A stretch of DNA of 64,000 nucleotides, taken from NCBI GenBank assembly GCA_963593905.1, contig CAVBBL010000014.1:1-64000 (forward strand), read 5' to 3'. This document shows, in pieces, positions 52,083-60,679 of this stretch; within the stretch, counting starts at the first letter, position 1, and each line of letters opens with the position of its first letter. Below the pieces are notes generated by a model that did no database searches, was not told the origin of the DNA, and saw only the letters and a list, made by a program, of their open reading frames with translations. Source of the DNA: CAG-791 sp963593905 (GTDB lineage: Bacteria > Bacillota > Clostridia > Lachnospirales > Lachnospiraceae). The position numbers and the translations under genes were made by a program.

Positions 52083-52568
52083 TCAGGTAAAGGGTAACTC
52101 CTCATCGATTCCATCCGGAATGTTCATGAAGCCGTCACCTGCTGCTGAAGGCTGTTCTGTCGCACGATTTGCGGAACCGTTTCCATTATATCCGCCGTAA
52201 TTACCGGCATTATTGCCGTAATCACCGCTGCCTGCAGAAGCATTTCTGCTCTCTGCAAATTCCTGATCCTCTGCCACTACATCGGTAGTGTATACCTTCA
52301 CACCATCCTTGTTGGTATAGCTTCCAGTCTGGATACGGCCGGATACCACCAGCTTGATTCCCTTGTGAAAATACTTCTCTGCAAACTCAGCAGACTTGCC
52401 GAAGGCCACACAGCTGATAAAATCAGCGGTATTTCCGTCTGCATTATTGCGGGAAACTCTCCGATCTACTGCCAGTGTATATCTGGCCACACACATGGAA
52501 TTCTCTCCCTGTGTATATCGGATATCAGGATCTCTGGTCAAACGTCCCATAAGTATAACTTTGTTCAT
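52083..52568 (-). CDS. ssb: Single-stranded DNA-binding protein
   Basis: 161 residues. OB fold (about 1-105, MNKVILMGRLTRDPDIRYT), a Gly/Asn-rich linker (GDYGNNAGNYGGYNGNG), and the acidic tip DEELPFT that recruits partner proteins. Lies between rpsF and rpsR, the classic Firmicutes order. Confidence 0.97.
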   Translation of the reverse strand: MNKVILMGRLTRDPDIRYTQGENSMCVARYTLAVDRRVSRNNADGNTADFISCVAFGKSAEFAEKYFHKGIKLVVSGRIQTGSYTNKDGVKVYTTDVVAEDQEFAESRNASAGSGDYGNNAGNYGGYNGNGSANRATEQPSAAGDGFMNIPDGIDEELPFT

Positions 52569-52586
52569 GCGAACCTCCGCTTTCTG

Positions 52587-52877
52587 TTAAGCTTCGTCCT
52601 GTCTAACGCATAAATATCTGATGACGTTGTCCATAATACGCATACGGCTCTCGATCTCCGCGATAGCAGCGCCTTCAGCATCAAAATGGATGAAGTAATA
52701 GTAAGCTTCGTTCATCTTCTGGATCTCATAAGCGAGCTTCTTCTTACCCCAGTCATCTACATCGCTGACGGTGCCACCGAATCTGGTGATCAGATCCTTA
52801 CACTTGTCAACAACGGCTGCTCTTGCTTCATCGTCAATCTGCGCATTCACAACAACGGCTAACTCGTATTTGTTCAT
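52587..52877 (-). CDS. rpsF: 30S ribosomal protein S6
   Basis: 96 residues beginning MNKYELAVVVNAQIDDEAR, with DDWGKKKLAYEIQKMNEAYYY typical of S6; binds S18 and 16S rRNA. ATG 52877 follows AAGGAGGTAGAAACAGC; the longer in-frame frame to 52976 runs through the leader. First gene of the operon, promoter 53005-53033. Confidence 0.97.
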   Translation of the reverse strand: MNKYELAVVVNAQIDDEARAAVVDKCKDLITRFGGTVSDVDDWGKKKLAYEIQKMNEAYYYFIHFDAEGAAIAEIESRMRIMDNVIRYLCVRQDEA

Positions 52878-52905
52878 GCTGTTTCTACCTCCTTCTGGTC
52901 TCTGG

Positions 52906-52956
52906 CCCGTAATCTCTGCGGGCAAGGAAAAATGTTTCTGCCCTGTCACATCGGCA
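52906..52956 (-). promoter_or_regulatory. Candidate S6:S18 autoregulatory leader hairpin
   Basis: In the rpsF 5' UTR, CCGATGTGACAGGGCA ... TGCCCGCAGAGATTACGG: an inner GGGCA/TGCCC stem and an outer CCG/CGG closing pair with internal loop. rpsF leaders in many bacteria carry an S6:S18-binding hairpin with a conserved CCG; this is the only suitable structure here. Confidence 0.45.
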
Positions 52957-53004
52957 CATTCTGTGCTTCGACGCAATTGGGCGGGGAAATCCCCACGGAG
53001 CTAT

Positions 53005-53033
53005 AGTTTACCATGGGATTTCCACATTTTCAA
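53005..53033 (-). promoter_or_regulatory. Promoter of rpsF-ssb-rpsR
   Basis: Minus strand TTGAAA (53033-53028), 17-bp spacer, TAAACT (53010-53005); it overlaps the last codon of the DUF951 gene. Confidence 0.75.
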
Positions 53034-53236
53034 GGATTTTCTTGTGGAATATCTGCTTTTTCTATGCTGCGCACGTTTTTTTCAAGGGCACGTCTGGCAA
53101 TCATAATCTGGTGGCCGCAGCCGGTACATGCCAGGCGGAAATCCGCACCGCTTCGCAGCACCTTCCAGGTAAAACTGCCGCAGGGGTGCTTTTTCTTTAG
53201 TTTGACCACATCGCCTTCCTCTATCACCATAGGCAT
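53030..53236 (-). CDS. DUF951 domain small protein
   Basis: 68 residues, MPMVIEEGDVVKLKKKHPCGSF..., with WKVLRSGADFRLACTGCGHQIMIAR, the DUF951 pattern (C..C..C zinc-ribbon-like: HPCG, CTGC). Family function unknown; often near rpsF in Firmicutes. Its ATG overlaps the sirtuin stop (TAATG), so translation is coupled. The start 53236 is chosen for homology; an upstream extension would lie inside the sirtuin gene. Confidence 0.85.
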   Translation of the reverse strand: MPMVIEEGDVVKLKKKHPCGSFTWKVLRSGADFRLACTGCGHQIMIARRALEKNVRSIEKADIPQENP

Positions 53237-53964
53237 TACGGCATACCTCCCAACACTTCCCCGATACTCCCCTGTATACACAAATCCGCTGACGCATCTC
53301 TGGGAGTAGCACTCTTATTGATCAGCACCAGGGATTTCCCCCGGAAATAATCAATCAGCCCCGCCGCGGGATACACAGCCAGGGATGTACCTCCAATGAT
53401 CAGCACCTCTGCCTCCTGCAAATAGTGCACCGCCGACCGTATGGTATCCTGATTCAACCCTTCTTCATACAAAACCACATCCGGCTTGATCCGGCCGCCA
53501 CACTCACACCGAGGTATTCCCTCAGAGCGAAGGATTTCCTCTACGCTATGAAATTTACCGCACTCCTCACAGTAATTGCGCAGCACGCTGCCATGAAGTT
53601 CCAGTACATTCCGGGAACCGGCTTTTTGATGAAGCCCGTCAATATTCTGGGTAATGACCGCCCGAAGTTTCCCCTCTTTTTCCCACTGGGCCAGCTTGCG
53701 ATGGGCTGCATTGGGCTTTGCATCCAGATAGAGCATCTTCTTTCGGTAAAAACGAAAGAATTCCTCCGGCTTCTGCCTGTAGAAGGTATGACTCAGGATG
53801 GTCTCCGGCGGATACTGATACTCCTGATGATACAAACCATCCACACTGCGAAAATCCGGTATGCCGCTTTCCGTAGAAACACCGGCGCCTCCGAAAAAAA
53901 CGATGTTGTCTGACTGCGTCACGATGTCCCGCAGTTTTTGTATTCTTTCCTGCTCTTTCATCAT
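53236..53964 (-). CDS. NAD-dependent protein deacylase, Sir2 family
   Basis: 242 residues. NAD-binding GGAGVSTESGIPDFRS, QNIDGLHQKAG, catalytic His in LELHGSV, zinc Cys in YCEECGKFHS and RCECGG, and KPDVVLYEEGLN. Removes acetyl or acyl groups from lysines using NAD. ATG 53964 is 5 nt after GAGG; an in-frame GTG two codons upstream lies within the SD. Preceded by a full leader element. Confidence 0.94.
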   Translation of the reverse strand: MMKEQERIQKLRDIVTQSDNIVFFGGAGVSTESGIPDFRSVDGLYHQEYQYPPETILSHTFYRQKPEEFFRFYRKKMLYLDAKPNAAHRKLAQWEKEGKLRAVITQNIDGLHQKAGSRNVLELHGSVLRNYCEECGKFHSVEEILRSEGIPRCECGGRIKPDVVLYEEGLNQDTIRSAVHYLQEAEVLIIGGTSLAVYPAAGLIDYFRGKSLVLINKSATPRDASADLCIQGSIGEVLGGMP

Positions 53965-53967
53965 TTC

Positions 53968-54135
53968 CACCTCTATATGCCGCAGCTTGTCTGCGGCTAC
54001 GCAAGGAGAATTTCGCGTAGGCGAATTCTCCTTGCGATCATGAATAGATGACGTTTACGGCATCCTTAGAATGACTAAAAATGACATCAGTCATTTTTAG
54101 TCATTTCACCTCTATATGCCGCAATTTATTGCGGC
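53968..54135 (-). repeat. Nested multi-hairpin leader element upstream of sirtuin gene
   Basis: Gene direction: B2 (54135-54118) overlapping the end of the upstream membrane-protein gene, SD AGAGGTGAA, C (54102-54073, stem GACTAAAAATGAC, loop TGAT), D (54069-54042, with GTAAAC), TGATCG linker, A (54036-54000, CGCAAGGAGAATT / AATTCTCCTTGCG), B (53997-53979), SD AGAGGTGG. The A stem is extended by complementary CGCAA/TTGCG. Confidence 0.87.
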
Positions 54136-55385
54136 TGCGTCTTATCGGACTTTGCCAGCAATGCCAGAATCATTAGTCCCGCAAACAATCCAATCGCCAG
54201 CTCTCTGTACGCCATAAAGGCATGTTCATAGGAATGATTTTCTGCCAGCCTGTACCATATCAGCGGATAAAAAACCACAATGACATAGGGAATCATTCTT
54301 TTAATATTCTGCGCCGTCAGCGATTTATTTTTCAATATTTTGCAGCAATAAAAGGCAATCACACAAACCAGCACTGCCAGCAGCGGCTTTTTGATATACA
54401 CAAACGCATTTTTCATCAGGACACCCATCAGGGATATGGTTCCATCTGTAGAAGTATTCGATCCTCTGTACAGAATCGAATTGATTGCCATGCCAAGAGA
54501 GCCGGATTGCGGCGAGAGGATGCTCCCCAGAATCCACTTTCCGGCCCACATGCCGATATATCCCACACACCAGAATCCGCTGTTCCAAAACAGCCTGCCA
54601 ATTTTCCTGCTCAGCTTTTCCTCCTGCTCCAGCATCAGCCAGAAAACAAGCGGGATTCCCAGGCTCACAAAGGGATAGGTCAGAAAGTCCACATAGCTGG
54701 TGGCCATTCCAATCATTAAAAACAGAAGGCTCATGTCGGCATGGGGATTTTTTTCATATCTTTTCAGTAATAGCAAACTGCCGAGGATCGTTACATAATA
54801 TACCGTGCAGTACTGCATACACAGCGCAATGGTCACCGGCATCATGGAGGCGATTATGATTCCGAAGGGAAGGATCGCATACCCCTTTCCCATCTTCTGC
54901 AGACGAATCATGATGGCCATGACCAGAAGGGACTGCACAATGGTATTGAAAACCAGAATATCCGGGTAATCTCCCACCAGCAGCATAAGCTTAATGAAAA
55001 TCTGATGGCCGCCCCAATAATGGCTGTAACCCTGGTAGCGATACCCCTTATCGCCATCCAGATAATGCATAAGATTTCCCTGCTGATCATATCCCTTCCA
55101 GTAATTGACCTGGTAGTTATTGACGACCTTATCGATCAATCCTGTATCAATGTCGCAGATCGCCTCATTGAGCATGATGCTGTCCGTATAGTTATCCACC
55201 GTGGTGCTTACGTAGCCGCCGACGATCTGCTGATGAACATTAATGGCATCCTTGGACGCCGCCACGTTCTGATACATTTTATCTACCGGAATCAGGTGAA
55301 TCAGGCAAAGTGCAGCAAAGCCAAGTACTATGCCGCACACCAGAATCAGTGCACCCTTTCCCATATCCCGCATTACTCTTTTCAC
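54126..55385 (-). CDS. Polytopic membrane protein of unknown function
   Basis: 419 residues with roughly ten hydrophobic helices. An extracytoplasmic loop of about 100 residues after the first helix holds NYTDSIMLNEA and NYQVNYWKGYDQQG...YSHYWGGHQIFIKLML, a Trp/Tyr-rich segment as seen in GT-C type glycosyltransferases and polymerases; no confident family. The tail ends KSDKTQPQ, whose last codons and TAA lie inside a leader hairpin. Start uncertain: GTG 55385 has GGGGGATAGT before it; ATG 55397 and ATG 55421 are in-frame alternatives. Confidence 0.65.
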   Translation of the reverse strand: MKRVMRDMGKGALILVCGIVLGFAALCLIHLIPVDKMYQNVAASKDAINVHQQIVGGYVSTTVDNYTDSIMLNEAICDIDTGLIDKVVNNYQVNYWKGYDQQGNLMHYLDGDKGYRYQGYSHYWGGHQIFIKLMLLVGDYPDILVFNTIVQSLLVMAIMIRLQKMGKGYAILPFGIIIASMMPVTIALCMQYCTVYYVTILGSLLLLKRYEKNPHADMSLLFLMIGMATSYVDFLTYPFVSLGIPLVFWLMLEQEEKLSRKIGRLFWNSGFWCVGYIGMWAGKWILGSILSPQSGSLGMAINSILYRGSNTSTDGTISLMGVLMKNAFVYIKKPLLAVLVCVIAFYCCKILKNKSLTAQNIKRMIPYVIVVFYPLIWYRLAENHSYEHAFMAYRELAIGLFAGLMILALLAKSDKTQPQ

Positions 55386-55502
55386 ACTATCCCCCATTCT
55401 GTACAGATACCTTGTATCCATTCCGCCGTCTGTGTCTGTACACCTTCCAACACTCTCATACAGCCTTATCTTATCACAAAGATACCACCTGTATGCAGAT
55501 AT

Positions 55503-55531
55503 AAAAATCCCCGGGAGCAAAACTCCCGGGG
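55503..55531 (-). terminator. Intrinsic terminator of ilvE
   Basis: CCCCGGGAG / CTCCCGGGG perfect 9-bp stem; minus strand continues ATTTTTATA. Confidence 0.88.
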
Positions 55532-55582
55532 CAAATTTGTGCAAATATGGCATGGAAACTGCCGCATACCTTAAATTTAATT

Positions 55583-56608
55583 CTACTCTACTACCTTAAT
55601 CCAGCCTTCCGGTGCCTCAATGCGGCCCATCTGGATGCCGGTCAGAGTATCGTACAGCTTCTGGGTGGTCTCGCCCATCTTCTCCATACCGCTGGCAAAG
55701 CAGATTTCCTTGCCGTGGTCATTGATCTTGCCGACAGGAGAAATAACAGCTGCTGTGCCGCACAGGCCGCACTCCTTGAAGTTCTTCACTTCATCTAAGT
55801 ATACTTCTCTCTCATCCACCTTAAGACCAAGATACTCTGCTGCCACATAAACCAGTGATCTGCGGGTGATAGAAGGCAGAATGGAATCAGATTTGGGAAC
55901 TACCAGATTGCCGTCCTCATCTACAAAGATCAGGTTTGCGCCGCCGGTCTCCTCGATCTTGGTTCTGGTAGCCGGATCCAGATAAACATTCTCATCAAAG
56001 CCTTCCTTGTGTGCGCTTACGATGGCATGCAGGCTCATGGCATAGTTAAGACCTGCCTTGATGTTGCCGGTGCCGTGCGGTGCTGCACGGTCGAAATCGC
56101 TGACACGGATGGTGATGGGCTTTGCGCCGCCCTTGAAGTAAGGACCAACCGGTGTAGCAAAGATACGGAACTGATATTCATCCGCCGGCTTTACACCGAT
56201 GACCGGATTGGAGCCAAACATATAAGGACGGATATAAAGCGTAGCGCCGGTGCCATAGGGCGGTACATAGGCATCATTGGCCTTTACCACCTGTACCACA
56301 GCGTCTACGAACTTATCTTCCGGGAATGCGGGCATCTCCAGACGAAGTGCAGAATCATGCATTCTCTGTGCGTTCAGATCAGGACGGAAGCAGACGATAT
56401 GGCCGTCCTCGGTGGTGTAAGCCTTCAGACCCTCAAATACAGACTGAGAATACTGCAGCACACCTGCGCACTCGCTCATGGTAATCATGGGATCATCGAT
56501 CAGGCCGCCCTCTTCCCAGGCACCATCCTTATAGTTGCAGACATAGCGCTTATCCGTCACCATGTATCCAAATCCGAGATTTGACCAGTCAATGTTCTTT
56601 TTTTCCAT
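55583..56608 (-). CDS. ilvE: Branched-chain amino acid aminotransferase
   Basis: PLP class IV aminotransferase catalysing the last step of Leu/Ile/Val synthesis. 341 residues: EGLKAYTTEDGHIVCFRPD, RPYMFGSNPVIGV, PLP lysine in TGNIKAGLNYA, and C-terminal ECGLCGTAAVISPVG with the GTA loop. ATG 56608 follows GGAGGAGAAGACG; an in-frame ATG six codons upstream overlaps the SD. Confidence 0.95.
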   Translation of the reverse strand: MEKKNIDWSNLGFGYMVTDKRYVCNYKDGAWEEGGLIDDPMITMSECAGVLQYSQSVFEGLKAYTTEDGHIVCFRPDLNAQRMHDSALRLEMPAFPEDKFVDAVVQVVKANDAYVPPYGTGATLYIRPYMFGSNPVIGVKPADEYQFRIFATPVGPYFKGGAKPITIRVSDFDRAAPHGTGNIKAGLNYAMSLHAIVSAHKEGFDENVYLDPATRTKIEETGGANLIFVDEDGNLVVPKSDSILPSITRRSLVYVAAEYLGLKVDEREVYLDEVKNFKECGLCGTAAVISPVGKINDHGKEICFASGMEKMGETTQKLYDTLTGIQMGRIEAPEGWIKVVE

Positions 56609-56694
56609 CGTCTTCTCCTCCTTCATGCGCCGGGATTACGGACCTTCAGACCGCGTACCTTCCGACGCTTCTTATGCATAGCACGATTGGGAAT

Positions 56695-56723
56695 ATTATA
56701 AAACCATTATTTCTATTTTTCCA
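56695..56723 (-). promoter_or_regulatory. Promoter of ilvE
   Basis: Minus strand TGGAAA (56723-56718), 17-bp spacer, TATAAT (56700-56695), leader about 80 nt. No T-box motif was found in the leader. Confidence 0.65.
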
Positions 56724-56837
56724 TATTTTTTATTAACTTTCCTCCAGTGCTTTTCTCCATCCAGCATCCGTTTTTCAAAAGAACAGATGCTCTCATCAGC
56801 AAAAATGCATGCCGCCGGTTCCTCATGTGTCGATCTG

Positions 56838-57854
56838 TTACACCTCGATACCTCTTATCTTCATGGTCAGCCGATGCACTCGTCTGGTCAGCACCGGCGC
56901 CCACGTCAGCAAACGCAAATAAAGACGCTCTTTTTTGCTCATCCAGGGATCCTGTGTCACATCATGTCTGTACTTCTTTAAATATCTGCACACCTGCACA
57001 TAAAAGGCATTTTCTTTTTTCATGTCCCTGATCGGCACATGGAGCAGATAATCCAGCCGTTCAAAAAGACCGAAATGCCTGGCCGGCTGTTTCAGCGCCG
57101 GATATAAAAGCACCAATTCCTTCTCCACATAATCCGCAGCCTCCACAATAGCAATATAAACTCTGGAAAACTGCCCTGCCCGGGCTCTTCTGGTCTGACT
57201 CCCCCGTCTGTGCACCACCCGGTAGCCGATCTGGGGCAGGTCATATACGCCGTCCAGGTGAGGTGCCATTTCCATCTCCAGGTAGAAATCCTCTGCCAAT
57301 CTCCCCACCGGGAAGGGATGTTCTATCAGCAAAGCCTTTGGTGTCAGCTTAGTGCAAAAGGAAGAATCCCCCTGATACAGCAGCAGGCTTTTGGCAAATG
57401 CTTCCATGGAAATCCATGTCGGCTCCTTCGGCGCTGTCACTGCAGCCGGCAACAGTTTTCCCTCTTCGTCGATTTCCTCTCTGCCCACCTGGATCTGCAC
57501 ATTTCTATGCCCTTGTTTGCAGGCGTTCTCCATACCTGCGCGCAGAGCCGCCAGCATGCCCGGATAGACCAGATCATCAGAATCCACAAAACTGATCCAC
57601 TCTCCCTTTGCCGCTTGAATGCCGGCATTTCTGGCTGCCGATACCCCCTGATTTTCCTGATCAATGACCCGAATCCGAGGATCCTCCCTTTCCAGCCGCC
57701 GGCAAAGCGCCAGAGATCCATCCCCGGAGCCGTCATTTACCAGCAGAATCTCAAAATTCTGATCTGTCTGGGTCTGTATGGAAGCTACCGTTCTTACCAA
57801 AAATTTCTCCGCATTATATACCGGCACCACTACCGAAATCAATGTATTGCTCAT
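56838..57854 (-). CDS. Glycosyltransferase family 2
   Basis: 338 residues. GT-A domain ISVVVPVYNAEKFLVRTVASI, NDGSGDGS, GVSAARNAGIQAAKGEWISFVDSDD (DxD) split over the sugar-nucleotide site; helical C-terminal part. ATG 57854 is 5 nt after GAGG. Part of the surface-glycan cluster at the end of the window. 56609-56837 between it and ilvE holds only the ilvE promoter and a GCATC..GATGC hairpin. Confidence 0.88.
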   Translation of the reverse strand: MSNTLISVVVPVYNAEKFLVRTVASIQTQTDQNFEILLVNDGSGDGSLALCRRLEREDPRIRVIDQENQGVSAARNAGIQAAKGEWISFVDSDDLVYPGMLAALRAGMENACKQGHRNVQIQVGREEIDEEGKLLPAAVTAPKEPTWISMEAFAKSLLLYQGDSSFCTKLTPKALLIEHPFPVGRLAEDFYLEMEMAPHLDGVYDLPQIGYRVVHRRGSQTRRARAGQFSRVYIAIVEAADYVEKELVLLYPALKQPARHFGLFERLDYLLHVPIRDMKKENAFYVQVCRYLKKYRHDVTQDPWMSKKERLYLRLLTWAPVLTRRVHRLTMKIRGIEV

Positions 57855-57857
57855 CGT

Positions 57858-57893
57858 CACCTCTATATGCCGCAGCTTGCTGCGGCTGCTGCA
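57858..57893 (-). repeat. Minimal leader element (B-SD) upstream of GT2 gene
   Basis: B GCCGCAGCAAGCTGCGGC (57886-57869), then ATATAGAGGTGACG. Fills most of the gap to the MerR-type gene. Confidence 0.6.
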
Positions 57894-57898
57894 TCATA

Positions 57899-58735
57899 TC
57901 AATCTTCTTCAATCTTTTTAACCGGAATGGAAATTTCTGTCACGAACTGGGAGGCATCCCCGGTCATACCGTCATCGATCAGTGTAATCTCCTGAGAAAA
58001 TCCTGTCACCTCCAGCCGATTCTCTCTGCAGTATTCCATCAGCTTTACATAATAACCGGGAGACTCTCTATGACCGCCGCAGAACCGGACTGTCACATAT
58101 TCTCCCGCCGGCAGCCGGCACACCTCTCCCTCATAAGCATCTTCCTCATCCAACAGAAGAAAGACCATCTCATAGGAATCATACTTCCCAGCCTCCATAG
58201 AGGCACGGGAGATTCCTACGCCAATCTTTCCCAGAAAGACCAGAGAATCCTTTTGGTTCTTCACCAGTTTCCGAATGGGAAGTTCCAGATCCAGGTATGT
58301 CCCCGGATGCAGAGATTCCTCCATCAGCACCATTCGCTTTTCTTTTTTGGCACAAAGAAAAATTTCATCCAGCACCGCGCCTCTGGCATCCTGCAAAGCC
58401 TCCAGCCGGTGACGGATTTTTTTTTCTATCTTTTCCAGCTCCTGCTTTTTCTCTGCTATGAGAGCCTGCTGCTGCAGGAGCTTATCCTCCATCACCGCCG
58501 CATCCCGGTTCTGCAGGAATTCTCTGATCTGAGGCAGAGAGAATTCCAGTACCCGCAGATAGCGAATCGTATTAAGCACCTCAAACTGTCGGACACCGTA
58601 ATAGCGGTAGTTGGTCTCCGGATCTGTATATTCCGGCTGCAGCAGCCCTGCCTGCTCATAGTGGCGCAGGGTTCCCATGCTGACCCGGAACATCTTTGCC
58701 ACTTCTCCGATGGTATACAATGTTCGCGTTTCCAT
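57899..58735 (-). CDS. MerR family regulator with GyrI-like effector domain
   Basis: 278 residues. HTH YTIGEVAKMFRVSMGTLRHYEQAGLL at the N-terminus, a coiled-coil dimer helix (about 95-130, KKQELEKIEKK), and a C-terminal GyrI/BmrR-like ligand domain of about 150 residues. ATG 58735 follows AAAGGAGAAAT. It is downstream of the MATE exporter gene, whose promoter carries a MerR-type 19-bp-spacer operator. Confidence 0.88.
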   Translation of the reverse strand: METRTLYTIGEVAKMFRVSMGTLRHYEQAGLLQPEYTDPETNYRYYGVRQFEVLNTIRYLRVLEFSLPQIREFLQNRDAAVMEDKLLQQQALIAEKKQELEKIEKKIRHRLEALQDARGAVLDEIFLCAKKEKRMVLMEESLHPGTYLDLELPIRKLVKNQKDSLVFLGKIGVGISRASMEAGKYDSYEMVFLLLDEEDAYEGEVCRLPAGEYVTVRFCGGHRESPGYYVKLMEYCRENRLEVTGFSQEITLIDDGMTGDASQFVTEISIPVKKIEED

Positions 58736-58738
58736 ATT

Positions 58739-58842
58739 TCTCCTTTCTATGCCGCAGCTTGTCTGCGGCAGCACGAGGAGAAATTTGCGAAGGCGATTTC
58801 TCCGATGTGATGAGGCATTAATGACGTTTACGGCATCAATGC
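58739..58842 (-). repeat. Multi-hairpin leader element (D-A-B-SD) upstream of MerR-type gene
   Basis: D (58842-58815, GCATTGATG / CATTAATGC with loop CCGTAAACGT), TGATCACATC-like linker, A (58803-58777, GGAGAAAT / ATTTCTCC), B (58769-58751, GCCGCAGACAAGCTGCGGC), SD AAAGGAG. C is missing. Confidence 0.75.
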
Positions 58843-58859
58843 AGTTTGACCATACATCT

Positions 58860-60212
58860 CTATTTCGCCTTCTGCAGCGTCCCCCTCTTTTTCAGGAAGT
58901 AATAGATTCCCACACAAATCAACACCGATAAAAGAGACCCGGCCGGTGCCGCCATCCCCATGGGAAACAGGGTATCCGGGAAAAATTTAGACGCCAGATA
59001 AGACCCAGGCACACGCACCAGTACAATGGCCAGAATATTGTGCAGAAAGCCAATATAGGATCGGCCATAAGCGGCAAAAAATCCCGTGAAGCAGAAATGG
59101 ACACCGGCAAAGATCGTATCCACGATATAGCTGCGCAGATAAGCACTGCCTGCAGCTGCCACCGCCGCATCGCCGGTAAAGAGTCCCACCGCCAGAGGCG
59201 CCGTACACTCGATGAGAAGAACAATGATGATCCCGTATCCCACTGCCATCAACGTAGCAAAGCGAAGGGTCTGGCCGGCTCTCTCGTGCTCTCCTGCACC
59301 GATATCCAGGGAAACCAGCGCTGAAACCGTGGCCAGCATGGAGGAGGGTACGATGAACAGACCGCTGATGATCTTTTCCACCACCCCTACCGCCGCCGCA
59401 TCAGTCAATCCACGCTGATTGGCGATAATGGTAATCACGATAAAGGCGACCTGAATACAGCCGTCCTGTACCGCCACCGGCAGACCGACCTGCAGCAGCT
59501 GTCCCATGACCGTCTTCCTGGGAATGAAATCCATGCGGCATAGCCGGATGCCTGTATTCTTTCTGCAGATTGCCGTCAGGGCAAAAATCACGCTGAGGGT
59601 CTGGGAAAGTGTAGTCCCCAGAGCTGCCCCCGCCGGTCCCAGGTGCAGCACCCCCATGAAAATGTAGTCCAAAAGCACATTGGCACCGCATGCTACCGCT
59701 ATGAAATACATAGGACTTTTGGAATCACCCATACCGCGAAAAATAGCGCTGAGAATATTATAGGCGGTGATAAACGGAATACCGATAAAGCAGATCGTCA
59801 GATAAGCCACGGTACCTTCCACCGCTTCCGCCGGCACACTGATCAGCGATACGATTCCTCCCACACTGCACAAAAGTGCGGTCATGCACAGCAGCGACAG
59901 CACCATAAACATCGTCACTGTATTGCCGATGACCGTCGCCGCTTCCTTTGTTTTGCGGGCACCGACGGCTCTGCCCACCATCACTGTGGTGCCCATGGCC
60001 AGTCCCACGATCATGACCGTCAGCATATGCATCACCTGGCTGCCGTCTGCCACCGCCGTGGTATCGTTGACTCCGCCGAAGCGACCGATCATGTACAGGT
60101 CCGCCATCCCATATAAGGTCTGCAGAAAATAGGACAAAAGATAAGGCAGCGCAAAGCGCAGGATTGCCTTTGATACACTGCCGGATGTCAGATCCTTTTT
60201 TTCATCATTCAC
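58860..60212 (-). CDS. MATE family multidrug efflux protein
   Basis: 450 residues, 12 transmembrane helices in two halves; MADLYMIGRFGGVNDTTAVADGSQ and AMGTTVMVGRAVGARK near helices 1-3 are typical of the DinF/NorM-like MATE group. Ion-coupled exporter of cationic drugs or metabolites. GTG start at 60212, with GGAGGAATTCGAC upstream. Transcribed from a MerR-type promoter, followed by the MerR gene. Confidence 0.92.
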   Translation of the reverse strand: MNDEKKDLTSGSVSKAILRFALPYLLSYFLQTLYGMADLYMIGRFGGVNDTTAVADGSQVMHMLTVMIVGLAMGTTVMVGRAVGARKTKEAATVIGNTVTMFMVLSLLCMTALLCSVGGIVSLISVPAEAVEGTVAYLTICFIGIPFITAYNILSAIFRGMGDSKSPMYFIAVACGANVLLDYIFMGVLHLGPAGAALGTTLSQTLSVIFALTAICRKNTGIRLCRMDFIPRKTVMGQLLQVGLPVAVQDGCIQVAFIVITIIANQRGLTDAAAVGVVEKIISGLFIVPSSMLATVSALVSLDIGAGEHERAGQTLRFATLMAVGYGIIIVLLIECTAPLAVGLFTGDAAVAAAGSAYLRSYIVDTIFAGVHFCFTGFFAAYGRSYIGFLHNILAIVLVRVPGSYLASKFFPDTLFPMGMAAPAGSLLSVLICVGIYYFLKKRGTLQKAK

Positions 60213-60242
60213 GTCGAATTCCTCCTCTTGTTTTTCGGAAGA

Positions 60243-60273
60243 ATTCTAAACCTTACCACTATTGTAAGGTCAA
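60243..60273 (-). promoter_or_regulatory. MerR-type promoter/operator of the MATE-MerR operon
   Basis: Minus strand TTGACC (60273-60268), 19-bp spacer, TAGAAT (60248-60243). The spacer holds the dyad ACCTTAC-N7-GTAAGGT (60270-60264 and 60256-60250). The overlong spacer with a centred dyad is the hallmark of MerR-activated promoters. Confidence 0.85.
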
Positions 60274-60406
60274 GGTGCAGTGGAAGCGGATTCTCACGCA
60301 GCACATCTCCCATAGGAAAGGAGCAGCCGGCGCAGACTGCAGGTTTTGCAGGCATCTCTCCGTCCTTGCTCTGCGCCAGCATAATAACTCCCAGACAGAT
60401 CTGCTT

Positions 60407-60676
60407 TTAATAGATTTTCCGAAAATCTCTTTCCTCTGCCTCCAGCGGCAGCGTCCTGGATTCAAAATTCTCAATGACAATATAGGTCTGTTTTTCCAGG
60501 AAAAGAATCAGCTCGTCAATCTGTTCCTCTCTCCCCTGTACTTCCATCTCCACAGAGCCATCATAAAGATTGCGCACCCAGCCTGTCAGTCCCAGCTGAG
60601 TTGCCTTGTGATAACAATAATAGCGAAAGCCTACTCCCTGGACTCTGCCGTAAAAAATCATATGTCTCCTGATCAT
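60407..60676 (-). CDS. acyP: Acylphosphatase
   Basis: Hydrolyses carboxyl-phosphate bonds; small cytosolic enzyme. 89 residues with the signature FYGRVQGVGFRYY (catalytic Arg) and GWVRNLYDGSVEMEVQG (catalytic Asn). ATG 60676 follows GGAAGGCGGTT. Separate from MATE by 194 nt. Confidence 0.94.
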   Translation of the reverse strand: MIRRHMIFYGRVQGVGFRYYCYHKATQLGLTGWVRNLYDGSVEMEVQGREEQIDELILFLEKQTYIVIENFESRTLPLEAEERDFRKIY

Positions 60677-60679
60677 AAC

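Noticed and set aside
56609..56694. T-box riboswitch before ilvE
   Set aside because: No TGGNACCGCG-type T-box sequence or specifier-loop and antiterminator layout was found in the leader.
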